DNA of 64,000 nt from an uncultured Alphaproteobacteria bacterium (lineage in GTDB: Bacteria; Pseudomonadota; Alphaproteobacteria; Micropepsales; Micropepsaceae). The translations under genes were made by a program, and so were the position numbers. A model generated the notes under the pieces. It saw only the letters and a program-made list of their open reading frames with translations, was not told the origin of the DNA and made no database searches. Shown here one piece after another: positions 44,624-53,399 of the stretch. Location: positions 57,573-121,572 of the forward strand of contig CAIUCH010000030.1 of NCBI GenBank assembly GCA_903897605.1. Direction: 5' to 3'. Positions within the stretch are counted from its first letter, which is position 1. Each line of letters opens with the position of its first letter.

Positions 44624-47113
44624 ATGGATCGCAGGGACTTCTTGAAGACGGCCGCGCTGGCCTCCGCCAACAGCATCCTTGATCGCAGTTCAGCCTCGGC
44701 GCAGATCCTGAGACCGATCAGGATCGCCATTCAGACCCAGGCACCCGACAGCTTCAAGACGCGTCTTGCCGCGCGCGAATTGAAGAGCGGGTTGCTGATG
44801 ATCAATCCCGGGATGGAGGTAACGCACACCACCGAAGACCCTGGTGCGAACGCCACCCTGTTGAGGCTTGCCATCGATGCCTCGTCGTTCAAAGGCGCCG
44901 AGGAATACGAAATCGCCGCCTCCGGAAATGGCGCGGTTCTTCGCGCGGCCAATGAGCAGGCGCTTCTCTATGCCGTCTTCGAATTCCTCGAGCGGCAAGG
45001 AATGGTCTTCGGAATTGATGGCTCAAGCGCTCCGATCGATCATCCTGGCCGGCTGCATCTGCCGCAACAAGCCAATCCCTGGAAGGCGTCACCGAGTTTC
45101 GCCGTCAGGGGCCTTCTTCCGTGGCCGGATTTCTGGAACTGCATCAGTGTTTATAACGACGAGGATTTTAGCGCCTATTTCGCGGCCATGATGCGAATGC
45201 GCTTTAATATGTTCGGCATGCATGTCTACACGCAAAATGAACCAGGTCCGCTGGCGGAGTCCTATCTTTCGTTTGACTTTGCGGGCGCCGGCCATCGTGC
45301 GGCACTTGAAGACACCACCATTACAAGCTGGGGATATCTGCCGCAACGAACATCGACCTTCAAGATGGGGGCGGCGCAGTTTTTCGACAAGGAAACTTTT
45401 GGGTCAGATGCCACCCGGCTGGCGGCAGACAATTGGGAGATCGCGGACCGCACGACCGCAATGATGCGGCGGGCATTCAATTATGCGGGGCAACTCGGCA
45501 TCCGCACCGGCATCGGCTTTGAGCCATACCAGAATCCGGCGGAGATCGTGCGCGCGTTGCCACCGGAGGCGCTGTCTCATCCTGGCGGGTTCATCGAATC
45601 GAACACCGCCCGCGACCTGCTCGAGCGCCGGCTAGCCGATCTGCTCGAACGATATCCGATGGTGGATTACGTTTGGCTGTGGCAGGACGAAAATGCGAAC
45701 TGGGAGAGCCGCAAGTCGAAGGTTCCGCTGTCAGCGACCCCGTTTACCCAGGCGCATGCCTTTTTGAAAAAACACGCACCCGGCAAACGGCTTGTGCTCG
45801 CCGGATGGGGTGGAGTGACCCAGCATTTCGAATCTCTTCATCAGCGGGTTCCCGAGGACATCATCTTTTCATCCCTCAACGATACCCTGGGCTGGGATCC
45901 GACAAATGAAGCGTTCGGCAAGCTGGGCAGCCGGGAGCGTTGGCCGATTCCCTGGCTTGAAGACGATCCTTCGATGTGGCTTCCACAATTTCGCGCCAGC
46001 CGTTTCCAGACCGACATGAAGCGGGCCAAGGATTTCGGGTGCCAGGGCATGCTGGGCATTCATTGGCGGCATCGCGTTGTCGACCCCACGGCCACCTATT
46101 TTTCGCGCGCCGGTTGGGATAGCGGCTTGACGGCATCGGCTCACTACCGGAAATTCTGCGCGACCCAGGCATCGGGGACGCGAGCCGCTTCTCTTGCGAC
46201 GCTCTTTGATGACTGCGACGAGCATCATGCAATCTCATCGACATTTTTGGGGACCTACGACAAATCGGGATTCGCAAATCGCGTCGAGATCACCGGGGAC
46301 TATAGTGAGGCATTCAATTATGGGTCGAATGAACCGGACCTAACGGTTCTGACCAAGCAACGCGAGACCGCCGAGCGGTTCCGCCAGCTTGTCGCACAAG
46401 CAGGCTCGCCGCTTGAGCGCGATCGTATTGGTTATTTTTCAGGCTTTGTCGGTTTCATGGTGCCGTATTGCGACGCCTATGAGACCGCACACCAAATCGA
46501 CTTGGTGCTGAAGCAGGCGGTCGGCCTGAGAGCGGCGGGGGAGCAGGATCAAGCGCGCACGCTGGTATCGCAGAAATGCGTTCCGCTTTGGCTCGCGATG
46601 GCACCTTTGGTGCGCCAAACGATGCTCGAATACCAGGCCGTGATTGCGACGCGCAACGATCAGGGGCAACTCGCTTCGATGCAAAATAAATTGGTTCGCC
46701 TCGCTCTCGATCGGCTCCGGCTCTCGATCAAGGAATTTCTGGAGGTGCTTCCCGCCGAGATGGATCAAGCCTACGCGGCGGCGATCTCGCCGGTCGGCGC
46801 CAATCCCCCCCGACTCTTCATTCCCACGCGACCGTCACTTTTGAGGCCGGGAGAAATCTTGCGGCTATTCATTGTTGCGCCGGGTCAGGACGTTGTCGAT
46901 GTCAAGCTGCAGACCCGCCGTCAGGGCACAAAAGAGTGGCAGAGTTCGCCCGCCGCCCATGCCGGCCGCAGCGTTTACAGCGCCAGTCTGGGACCGTTCA
47001 AATCCGAAGACGGTGCAATCGAGTATTACGCGAGTTCGCCAGGCGAAAGGCCGTCACTGTCCGACCCGCCGCAAGCGCCTTTGAATTTCCATACCCTGAA
47101 TATTCTGTCCTGA
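44624..47113 (+). CDS. Tat-exported GH67N/GH20b-like glycoside hydrolase candidate
   Basis: 829 residues. The N-terminus MDRRDFLKTAALASANS is a twin-arginine signal with likely cleavage near SASA. Residues about 30-135 resemble the alpha-glucuronidase/hexosaminidase N-terminal domain (YEIAASGNGAVLRAANEQAL, LYAVFEFLERQGMVFGIDGS). A TIM-barrel-like part follows with DYVWLWQDENANW and LVLAGWGGVTQHFE, where acidic residues may be catalytic. A beta-rich C-terminal part (LRLFIVAPGQDVVDVKLQTR) may bind carbohydrate. The exact family is not recognised. GTG 44621 precedes ATG 44624; the ribosome site GGAGGGG fits the ATG. Confidence 0.72.
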   Translation: MDRRDFLKTAALASANSILDRSSASAQILRPIRIAIQTQAPDSFKTRLAARELKSGLLMINPGMEVTHTTEDPGANATLLRLAIDASSFKGAEEYEIAASGNGAVLRAANEQALLYAVFEFLERQGMVFGIDGSSAPIDHPGRLHLPQQANPWKASPSFAVRGLLPWPDFWNCISVYNDEDFSAYFAAMMRMRFNMFGMHVYTQNEPGPLAESYLSFDFAGAGHRAALEDTTITSWGYLPQRTSTFKMGAAQFFDKETFGSDATRLAADNWEIADRTTAMMRRAFNYAGQLGIRTGIGFEPYQNPAEIVRALPPEALSHPGGFIESNTARDLLERRLADLLERYPMVDYVWLWQDENANWESRKSKVPLSATPFTQAHAFLKKHAPGKRLVLAGWGGVTQHFESLHQRVPEDIIFSSLNDTLGWDPTNEAFGKLGSRERWPIPWLEDDPSMWLPQFRASRFQTDMKRAKDFGCQGMLGIHWRHRVVDPTATYFSRAGWDSGLTASAHYRKFCATQASGTRAASLATLFDDCDEHHAISSTFLGTYDKSGFANRVEITGDYSEAFNYGSNEPDLTVLTKQRETAERFRQLVAQAGSPLERDRIGYFSGFVGFMVPYCDAYETAHQIDLVLKQAVGLRAAGEQDQARTLVSQKCVPLWLAMAPLVRQTMLEYQAVIATRNDQGQLASMQNKLVRLALDRLRLSIKEFLEVLPAEMDQAYAAAISPVGANPPRLFIPTRPSLLRPGEILRLFIVAPGQDVVDVKLQTRRQGTKEWQSSPAAHAGRSVYSASLGPFKSEDGAIEYYASSPGERPSLSDPPQAPLNFHTLNILS

Positions 47114-47360
47114 ATTGTTTGGTCGGCCGGCTCTCGGGTTTGCCGATCAATTGTTTTCTGCACAATTCGACTTCGAAAGCTCGACTCAAATCGGTCAGTT
47201 GCAAGCGCCAAATTTGCTCGCCCGGTCGATTGTCGAGAGGCGTCGCTGGCATCAAATGATGCATTCCACTAACATTAACACCGGACCGGTTGGTTCAGGC
47301 AGTTCAGTCCCGTTGGGTTCCGGCGTGGACAAGTGGTCAGATGACGGGGGGATTGCAGCT

Positions 47361-48221
47361 GTGACTTCCGTGTCAGCGTTTTCCGCATCGCCGCCCAAAC
47401 GTCTGGACGTCAATCTCGAAGGCCAGGTCGCTTACGTCACCGGCGGTGTCGGCGGAATCGGCCGTGCCTGTGTCGACACCCTGTTGGCGCATGGCGCGCA
47501 GGTGGCGCTCACCTTTGCCCAAAACAATGAACGCGAGGCGGTGGAAGCAAAAAATCTTGAAGCCGCTTATCCGCGCGCGCTTTCGACCCACCCCCTCGAA
47601 CTGCGTTCGATGGTCTCCATCCGGCAAGGCTTGGCCGATGCCCAAACACGCTGGGGCAACCTCCATATCCTGGTGAACAGCGCCGCCGTGGGTTCGGCGA
47701 CCGTGGCGGCATTTGCCGGCGATGCCGCCGGGCAGGACACCGCCATGTTCCTGATCAACGCTGATGGCGCACTCAAGGTCGCGCAGGCCTTTGTGGAGAT
47801 GGCCAGAAGCCAGCGGTGCGAACAGCCCCGCAAGATCATCAATTTCAGCTCAGTAGGCGGCGGCGTACAGGCCTTTCCGGGCTTTCGTTTGTCCGATGGC
47901 ATGAGCAAGGCGGCGGTGGCGTTCATGACCAGGCAATTGGCGGCTGAAACCGTGGACACCAATATCGACGTTTTCGCCGTCTGCCCTGGCGCGACCAATA
48001 CAAGAATGTTCCAGATGAGTACGCTCGATCCCATGTCGCCGGAGGAACGGGTCCGCTTCACCCGCTCACTCCCAAAGGGACGGCTCATTGAGCCGGAGGA
48101 AATCGCCCACATCGTGCTGTTTCTGGCCTCGGACTACTCCACGCCGATGCACGGCGCGGTGATCGACGCGTCGATGGGGCTGGGTGTTCGTCCCGGCCTG
48201 ATTTCGGAGCGGACCCTTTGA
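47361..48221 (+). CDS. SDR-fold protein with altered active site
   Basis: Short-chain dehydrogenase-like protein of about 286 residues. The nucleotide motif is AYVTGGVGGIGRA, with LVNSAAVG and INFSSVGGGVQAFPGF. At the YxxxK position the sequence is LSDGMSKAAVAFM: the Lys remains but Tyr is Asp. The C-terminal region (CPGATNTRMFQMSTLDPMSP, GAVIDASMGLGV) is otherwise normal. GTG 47361 is preceded by GGGGGGA; ATG 47256 would add 35 residues whose codons look non-coding. It lies between the GH-like gene and a permease and may share their transcript. It may be a non-classical reductase or regulatory SDR. Confidence 0.8.
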   Translation: MTSVSAFSASPPKRLDVNLEGQVAYVTGGVGGIGRACVDTLLAHGAQVALTFAQNNEREAVEAKNLEAAYPRALSTHPLELRSMVSIRQGLADAQTRWGNLHILVNSAAVGSATVAAFAGDAAGQDTAMFLINADGALKVAQAFVEMARSQRCEQPRKIINFSSVGGGVQAFPGFRLSDGMSKAAVAFMTRQLAAETVDTNIDVFAVCPGATNTRMFQMSTLDPMSPEERVRFTRSLPKGRLIEPEEIAHIVLFLASDYSTPMHGAVIDASMGLGVRPGLISERTL

Positions 48222-48264
48222 TGCCGCGAGCAGATATCGTGGATATGACACCAGGAGAATCGAT

Positions 48265-49647
48265 GTGAGCTTCGAGCAAATTCAAGAACGCGAACGCGGA
48301 CTGCACCGCAAGCTCACCTCCCAGCAGATGAGCATGATCGCGATCGGCGGCGCCATCGGCACGGGATTGTTTCTGGGCAGCAAATTTGCCATCGGCTTTG
48401 CCGGGCCCAGCGTCATCCTCAGCTATGCCATCGGCGGCCTGATCGGTCTTCTACTCATGGGATGCCTGGCCGAAATGGTCGTGGCGCACACCACCTCGGG
48501 ATCGTTCGGCGCTTATGCGGAATGGTACATCAGCCCACTGGCGGGATTCTTGGTCCGCTATGCCTATTGGTCCTGCATCGTCCTGGCGATCGGTACCGAA
48601 GTGACCGCGGTGGGCGAATATATGGCCTTCTGGTTTCCGGCGGTTCCGCCCTGGGTCTGGATGGCGGCATTTTCCGCGGCCCTGATCGGCGTCAACGCCA
48701 TGAGCGTGAACATGTTCGGATCCGTCGAATATGTATTTTCCAGCATCAAGATATTTTCGATCATCGGCTTCGTCGTCGCTGGTGCCTATGTCATTTGGGG
48801 ACAGCACAATCCGCAATTCGGGCCGCAGAATCTTGTCGCGGGCGCCGGCTTTTTCCCCAATGGACTGTGGGGCATGTGGGTGGCGGTGGTCGTCTCCATC
48901 TTCAGCTACCTCAGCATCGAGATGATCGCGGTCGCCGCCGGCGAAGCGGAAAATCCCGAGCAGGCGGTCAAGCGCGCCTTCAAGGCGACCATATTCCGGC
49001 TGGTGCTGTTTTATCTGGGATCGCTGTCCATTATCCTGATGATCGTTCCCTGGAACCGGATCAGCACTGGCGGCAGCCCCTTCGTGACCGTGATGGAGGT
49101 GCTCAAGATTCCCTATGCCGCGGGGATTTTGAACTTCGTGGTCGTGGTCGCCGCCCTGTCGGCGATGAACAGCCAGATCTACATCACAACCCGCATGATG
49201 TTCAGCCTGTCGCGGGCGGGTGACGCACCGAAAATACTGGGCCGGCTGAACGCGCGGGGCGTTCCGATTTTTTCTCTCTCCTTGTCGACGCTCGGCGTGG
49301 CGGTGGCGACCATCCTGGCGTTGTTGTTCCCCCAGCAGGCATTTCTGCTAATGGTGTCGATCTCCATGTTCGGCGCCATGTTCACCTGGATGATGATCTT
49401 CATCACCCATCTGTTCTTTCGCCGCGCGCGCCGTCTGGCGGGAAACGCCGCCCTGCCGTTTAGACTGTGGTTCTTTCCCTTCAGCACGTTATTGGGACTG
49501 TCGCTGATCGTGGCAGTGCTGATCACCACCTGGTTCACGCCGGACTTCCACCTCACCCTGGTTTTCGGTGTGCCTTATATCGCGTTCATGGTGGGGTTGT
49601 TTGCGCTGATCCGGCGGGCAAGGCGCGGCGGCGAACCGGGCGTGTGA
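48265..49647 (+). CDS. AAT-family amino acid permease (GABA/aromatic permease-like)
   Basis: 460 residues, about 12 membrane segments. Family motif LTSQQMSMIAIGGAIGTGLF at the start, then FGAYAEWYISPLAGFLVRYA and IFSYLSIEMIAVAAGEAENP, characteristic of the amino-acid transporter (AAT) branch that includes GabP, AroP and CycA. Substrate cannot be told. Starts at GTG 48265 with AGGAGA 7 bases upstream. 43 bp after the SDR gene. Confidence 0.92.
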   Translation: MSFEQIQERERGLHRKLTSQQMSMIAIGGAIGTGLFLGSKFAIGFAGPSVILSYAIGGLIGLLLMGCLAEMVVAHTTSGSFGAYAEWYISPLAGFLVRYAYWSCIVLAIGTEVTAVGEYMAFWFPAVPPWVWMAAFSAALIGVNAMSVNMFGSVEYVFSSIKIFSIIGFVVAGAYVIWGQHNPQFGPQNLVAGAGFFPNGLWGMWVAVVVSIFSYLSIEMIAVAAGEAENPEQAVKRAFKATIFRLVLFYLGSLSIILMIVPWNRISTGGSPFVTVMEVLKIPYAAGILNFVVVVAALSAMNSQIYITTRMMFSLSRAGDAPKILGRLNARGVPIFSLSLSTLGVAVATILALLFPQQAFLLMVSISMFGAMFTWMMIFITHLFFRRARRLAGNAALPFRLWFFPFSTLLGLSLIVAVLITTWFTPDFHLTLVFGVPYIAFMVGLFALIRRARRGGEPGV

Positions 49648-49743
49648 GGCATTGACCGAAATCCCTTGGATGGGATTCGAGGGCCGTGCGAAGCCTGTAC
49701 TCCCGGGTGGCACAAGCTGGGAGCGACAAACTTCAGGAAAATG

Positions 49744-49820
49744 TGGTCGGAGAGAGAGGATTCGAACCTCCGGCCCCTACGTCCCGAACGTAGTGCTCTA
49801 CCAGGCTGAGCTACTCTCCG
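49744..49820 (-). tRNA. tRNA-Pro (anticodon CGG)
   Basis: Read on the minus strand it folds as a full cloverleaf. The acceptor stem is CGGAGAG/CTCTCCG. The anticodon stem CTACG/CGTAG encloses TTCGGGA, giving anticodon CGG. A GGTTCGAATCC T arm follows, then discriminator A and an encoded CCA. 77 nucleotides. Confidence 0.97.
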
Positions 49821-49998
49821 ATAAGTCGGACGGCTTTGACGGCCTGTCTCGCGGGAGCGCCCTTATAGCGATGCCCCCCCGGGGCCGCAACCAAGCAAAA
49901 CGCGTGGATTTTTAGGCATTCCATGGCCGTTTTTGGCATTTTCGCCGCGTTGAAAGCGCCAGCACCCCTCTATATGGTCCCGGCCCGGACCGCAGCTT

Positions 49999-50073
49999 TG
50001 GGGCGTCGCCAAGTGGTAAGGCACTGGATTTTGATTCCAGCATTCGAAGGTTCGATCCCTTCCGCCCCAGCCA
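49999..50073 (+). tRNA. tRNA-Gln (anticodon UUG)
   Basis: Acceptor stem TGGGGCG/CGCCCCA. The anticodon stem CTGGA/TCCAG encloses TTTTGAT, giving anticodon TTG. A GGTTCGATCCC T arm follows, then discriminator G and an encoded CCA. 75 nucleotides. It lies 178 bp from the divergent tRNA-Pro gene and at the left edge of the accessory-looking region. Confidence 0.97.
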
Positions 50074-50267
50074 CCCAGTTCTAGGATTGGGGGGAGATCT
50101 TCAGTCTCCGGGAACTAGTCCGACATTTCCGGGGCTTGCAGGCAGGTTGTCCCGCTTGGAGCATCCGAATGCTTGTTGACCCACCTTACAACTAACCGAA
50201 CCAGGCGCCAATCTCTCGTCTGCGAAAGCGGGTTTCCGCAATCGCGCGCCAACACGACCAAGAGACC

Positions 50268-50345
50268 GGTTCGAACTTGGCGGAGCCCGGTTTGACGTCC
50301 GTTTTTGACCCAAAGCTGACATTGGGGCCGCAGAGCTATCCCGGC
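50268..50345 (-). repeat. Possible dispersed alphaproteobacterial repeat (MSALGQKRT-type)
   Basis: On the minus strand the stretch translates through MSALGQKRT, a peptide string that occurs in many short spurious annotations in rhizobial genomes because it derives from a common intergenic repeat. Here it forms part of an 82-codon open frame (50101-50349) that has no ribosome site or domain. The rest of 50074-50373 holds nothing recognisable. Confidence 0.35.
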
Positions 50346-50373
50346 GCATTCCGGGTCGGATTAATATTTTTGC

Positions 50374-53157
50374 CTAATCGTCTCCGTCAGCGTCACTTTT
50401 GGGTTTGCGCGCCGCCGCCTTTACAAAGGGGGCCGGTGGCATGATCCGGGTTTCTCCCGGATAAGGACGTTGCCAGTCCGTCGCCGCATACCAGATCGCA
50501 TGATTGAGGAAATTGGTATCAACGGAATCGGCCTTGTTGAATTTGTCCTTCATCATTTTGGTGGAAGCCTCGAGCCAGGCCTTCTGCAGCGGTCCGGCGG
50601 TGCCAGAGCTGTCACCGGGCAGGCCAGGTCCCTTGTTGAGGGGGATGACAGCCGCCAGGTGCGTAAAGGGCGCAAGGTCCGGCGTATTCTGGAACACATC
50701 AAACATCGGCGAGGCCACAAGGTCGAACTGGGTCAGGGGTTGTGTGCCCAGGATGTTTTCAATCGTGCGGTTGATATTCTCCGCCGTATAAGTGGTGTGG
50801 ATCACCTTGCCTTGGTCCGGCGCCTGAGGAGCCACCGTATAGGGGCTGATGACATAGACCGGCTGGCGGTGGCCATCGACATGATCGACCCCGTTCTGGG
50901 CATCGTCTTCCTCGATGAAGATTGCCGATTGCGCCCAGGTCTTGCTGTGACTGATGGCATCCACGATGCGGCCCAATGCGAGGTCGTTGTCGGCCTCGTA
51001 ATTGATGGGACTGGGAAAACCCTGGCTGGTGCCATTGGTGTGGTCGTTCGGCAGCCACAGGATCGTCAGGCTGGGAACCTCGCCGCTGGAGTCCTGCTGC
51101 TGGAACAACGGGAGCCAATAGTCGGCGCGATACTGGTCCGGAATTTTGAGATTGAAGGAGGGGTAATGCGGATCGAGTATCCGGGCCGCCGACGGAATGC
51201 TGGAGGCCTCGCTGTCCGCATTGTCGGGGACGATGCAGGCTGAGGCGGGCGCCAGTCCTTCCTTGCACAGCACCGTGCTGTAGAAGTCGCTCCAGCTGTA
51301 CTCGCCGCCGTCCGGCTTTTTGGCAACCACGGAGGCGTCGCTCCACTCGCCAAAGAGTTTGGCCGACAGGCCCCTTGCCACCGCTGCCGACCACAGGAAG
51401 CCCTTGGGCGTATAGGTCAAGGCGTCATCGCTGTTGCCGCCCGGATAGCTGCGGATCCAGTCCGGCGCCAGAATGTCGTTGGAATAAAATGAACCCGACA
51501 TGGAAATCCAGGGATGGCCGTCCGCGGATTGGCGGCTGGGCGCATAGACATTGTCCAGCAGCGGGAAGCGCTTGATGAATTCATGCTGGTTGGGCAGGGC
51601 CGAGGCAAATACCGCCAGCGACGGATCGCCATTGGCCCAGGTCACGTCACCCAGCACCTGGTCGTAGGTTCGGTTTTCCTTGATGATTAGGAAGACATGC
51701 TTGATCAGTGACGGTTCACCTATATGCCGTGGAACCGCCACCGGTACGGCATGGGGATCGACATATTGCGGCCCGACTTCGATATTGGTGGTCAGGTTCC
51801 AGTGGTTGTTGTCGATTACCTGCTTCGTATATCTCGCCAATTGGGCCGCCGAGGGCAGGGGGATCAGGTTGACCACGCCAGTATCCTGATGGGTATTGAA
51901 GCTGGAAACGCCCTGTGCCGAGCCGATCGAACCTTGCGCGCCCAGGCCCTTGTCGTCTGCGACCACCAGCTGCCGATGGGCCGAGTCATAGGCAATGGAG
52001 GTGGGAAAATAGGCGGTCGGAATATAGCCGACGACCGGATTGGCATCACGCCCGCGCAGGTCAACAACTGCAATGGCATTTGACTGGCCCAGCGCGACAT
52101 AGGCCTGGACTCCGCCCACCACAGCGACGCTGTCCGGCCCGGACCCGAAGGCGCCGCCGGCCACCGGTACGCCGATCTTGATCGTGCGCACCACCTTGTT
52201 GGTATTCAGGTCTACGACGGAAAAGCTGTCGCTATAGGCATTGGCGACATACAGACTGGATCCGTAAATCGTCATGCCGGCGGGATGCAGGCCGACGGCG
52301 ACCGTTGTTGCGACCCTGCCTGTCGAAAGATCGACGACGGAAACCGTGCCGGTGATCGAATAGGCGTCGTTGCGGTCGGCGACGATCGGAGTGCCGTCGG
52401 AATTATTTGTGAAGTCTCCGCTGGCGGCCGGGCGGCCGCCTTCGTTGCTGACATAGGCGTATTTGCCGCGAATGACGACACTGTTGGGCGCGTTGCCGAC
52501 CGGGATTTGGGTCGCCAGCCGGGCCGGGGCGGCTGTCAGGTCAATCACACCGAGCGTATTGGCCGCGTTCAGGGCGACATAGGCATGCCTTCCGTCCGCG
52601 GATACCGCAATGCCGCCCGGATTGATGGCGGTCGCATTGTAGTAGGGACGCCCATCAGCCTGGGGATTCGGCAGTTCGACACTTTGGCCATTGGCCAGCA
52701 GGCCCGTGACCGGATCGACAAGGGCGATCACGACATGATTGTCGTCCTGGCTGAAGAATAGCGCCCGGCCATCACGGGAATAGGAAATGCCGGTGAAGGA
52801 TCCGGCTTTGTCCGGGGCAAAACTCGCGTCGCGGCGGGTGGTTGGAATGAAGCGCTGAAGAACTCGACCGGTTACGACATTGAACACAATCACCGGTTCA
52901 GCGGCGCCCATGAGCAGAACGGCGGCGCTTTTGGTATTTGCGTTCGGATTGAGGGCTATGGATTTTGCCCGCACTGGCGAGCCCAGCTCGACGATCGTTC
53001 CGGCTGGCGTGAGGGTCTGATTGTTCGATGCAACAATCGACCCGTCGCTTTGCGGCCCGACGGTACGATCCGGGTTGTCTGCAGCCCGGGAAAATGGGGC
53101 CGGAAGCAGCGCCAGTGCGGCAAACGCCACGATTGCTAACCTGAAGTTGAAATCCAT
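50374..53157 (-). CDS. Exported YncE-type beta-propeller / alkaline phosphatase-family phosphoesterase fusion
   Basis: 927 residues. A signal peptide (MDFNFRLAIVAFAALALLPA ending FSRAA) precedes a YncE-like seven-bladed propeller at about 40-440, with repeats such as AYVALNAANTLGVIDLTAAP and LYVANAYSDSFSVVDLNTNK. Residues about 500-890 form a phosphoesterase (PF04185-type) domain: HVFLIIKENRTYDQVLGDV at its start and IFIEEDDAQNGVDHVDGH near its end. Such enzymes hydrolyse phosphate esters in the periplasm. Start ATG 53157 gives the signal peptide; an upstream frame adds Arg-rich residues only. A Pho-box-like site lies about 145 bp upstream. Confidence 0.9.
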   Translation of the reverse strand: MDFNFRLAIVAFAALALLPAPFSRAADNPDRTVGPQSDGSIVASNNQTLTPAGTIVELGSPVRAKSIALNPNANTKSAAVLLMGAAEPVIVFNVVTGRVLQRFIPTTRRDASFAPDKAGSFTGISYSRDGRALFFSQDDNHVVIALVDPVTGLLANGQSVELPNPQADGRPYYNATAINPGGIAVSADGRHAYVALNAANTLGVIDLTAAPARLATQIPVGNAPNSVVIRGKYAYVSNEGGRPAASGDFTNNSDGTPIVADRNDAYSITGTVSVVDLSTGRVATTVAVGLHPAGMTIYGSSLYVANAYSDSFSVVDLNTNKVVRTIKIGVPVAGGAFGSGPDSVAVVGGVQAYVALGQSNAIAVVDLRGRDANPVVGYIPTAYFPTSIAYDSAHRQLVVADDKGLGAQGSIGSAQGVSSFNTHQDTGVVNLIPLPSAAQLARYTKQVIDNNHWNLTTNIEVGPQYVDPHAVPVAVPRHIGEPSLIKHVFLIIKENRTYDQVLGDVTWANGDPSLAVFASALPNQHEFIKRFPLLDNVYAPSRQSADGHPWISMSGSFYSNDILAPDWIRSYPGGNSDDALTYTPKGFLWSAAVARGLSAKLFGEWSDASVVAKKPDGGEYSWSDFYSTVLCKEGLAPASACIVPDNADSEASSIPSAARILDPHYPSFNLKIPDQYRADYWLPLFQQQDSSGEVPSLTILWLPNDHTNGTSQGFPSPINYEADNDLALGRIVDAISHSKTWAQSAIFIEEDDAQNGVDHVDGHRQPVYVISPYTVAPQAPDQGKVIHTTYTAENINRTIENILGTQPLTQFDLVASPMFDVFQNTPDLAPFTHLAAVIPLNKGPGLPGDSSGTAGPLQKAWLEASTKMMKDKFNKADSVDTNFLNHAIWYAATDWQRPYPGETRIMPPAPFVKAAARKPKSDADGDD

Positions 53158-53300
53158 GGCCAGGTGTCTCCGTCTTGAATGGCGTAGCCGAGGTGGGCGC
53201 GGCCCATGGCACGACGGGCGCTTCTTCATCTTGCAGGGACGCAAGCGCTCAGCGGCCGACTATAATAACGGAAACCGCGGCCACACGAATATAATCCGTA

Positions 53301-53319
53301 TATTCCAGTTTCGTGACAA
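53301..53319 (-). promoter_or_regulatory. Pho-box-like site upstream of the propeller/phosphatase gene
   Basis: On the minus strand: TTGTCACGAAACTGGAATA. It has two 7-base units (TTGTCAC, CTGGAAT) with a 4-base spacer, as in the PhoB box CTGTCAT-N4-CTGTCAT, and points toward the gene starting at 53157. AT-rich ATTATATTC follows as a possible -10 region. It matches the site at 61228 base for base at most positions. The remainder of 53158-53399 holds no gene. Confidence 0.5.
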
Positions 53320-53399
53320 TATGAATGGCAACGATGCCGCCACCGGCCTGGCCGTTACAAATCATCCTCAATGAAATGTCCGCTTATGGCGCGAAACAG

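Noticed and set aside
49999..50073. tRNA-Gln as the attachment site of a tRNA-targeted island
   Set aside because: No repeat of the tRNA 3' end was found further right, and the only integrase is a serine recombinase, which rarely uses tRNA genes.
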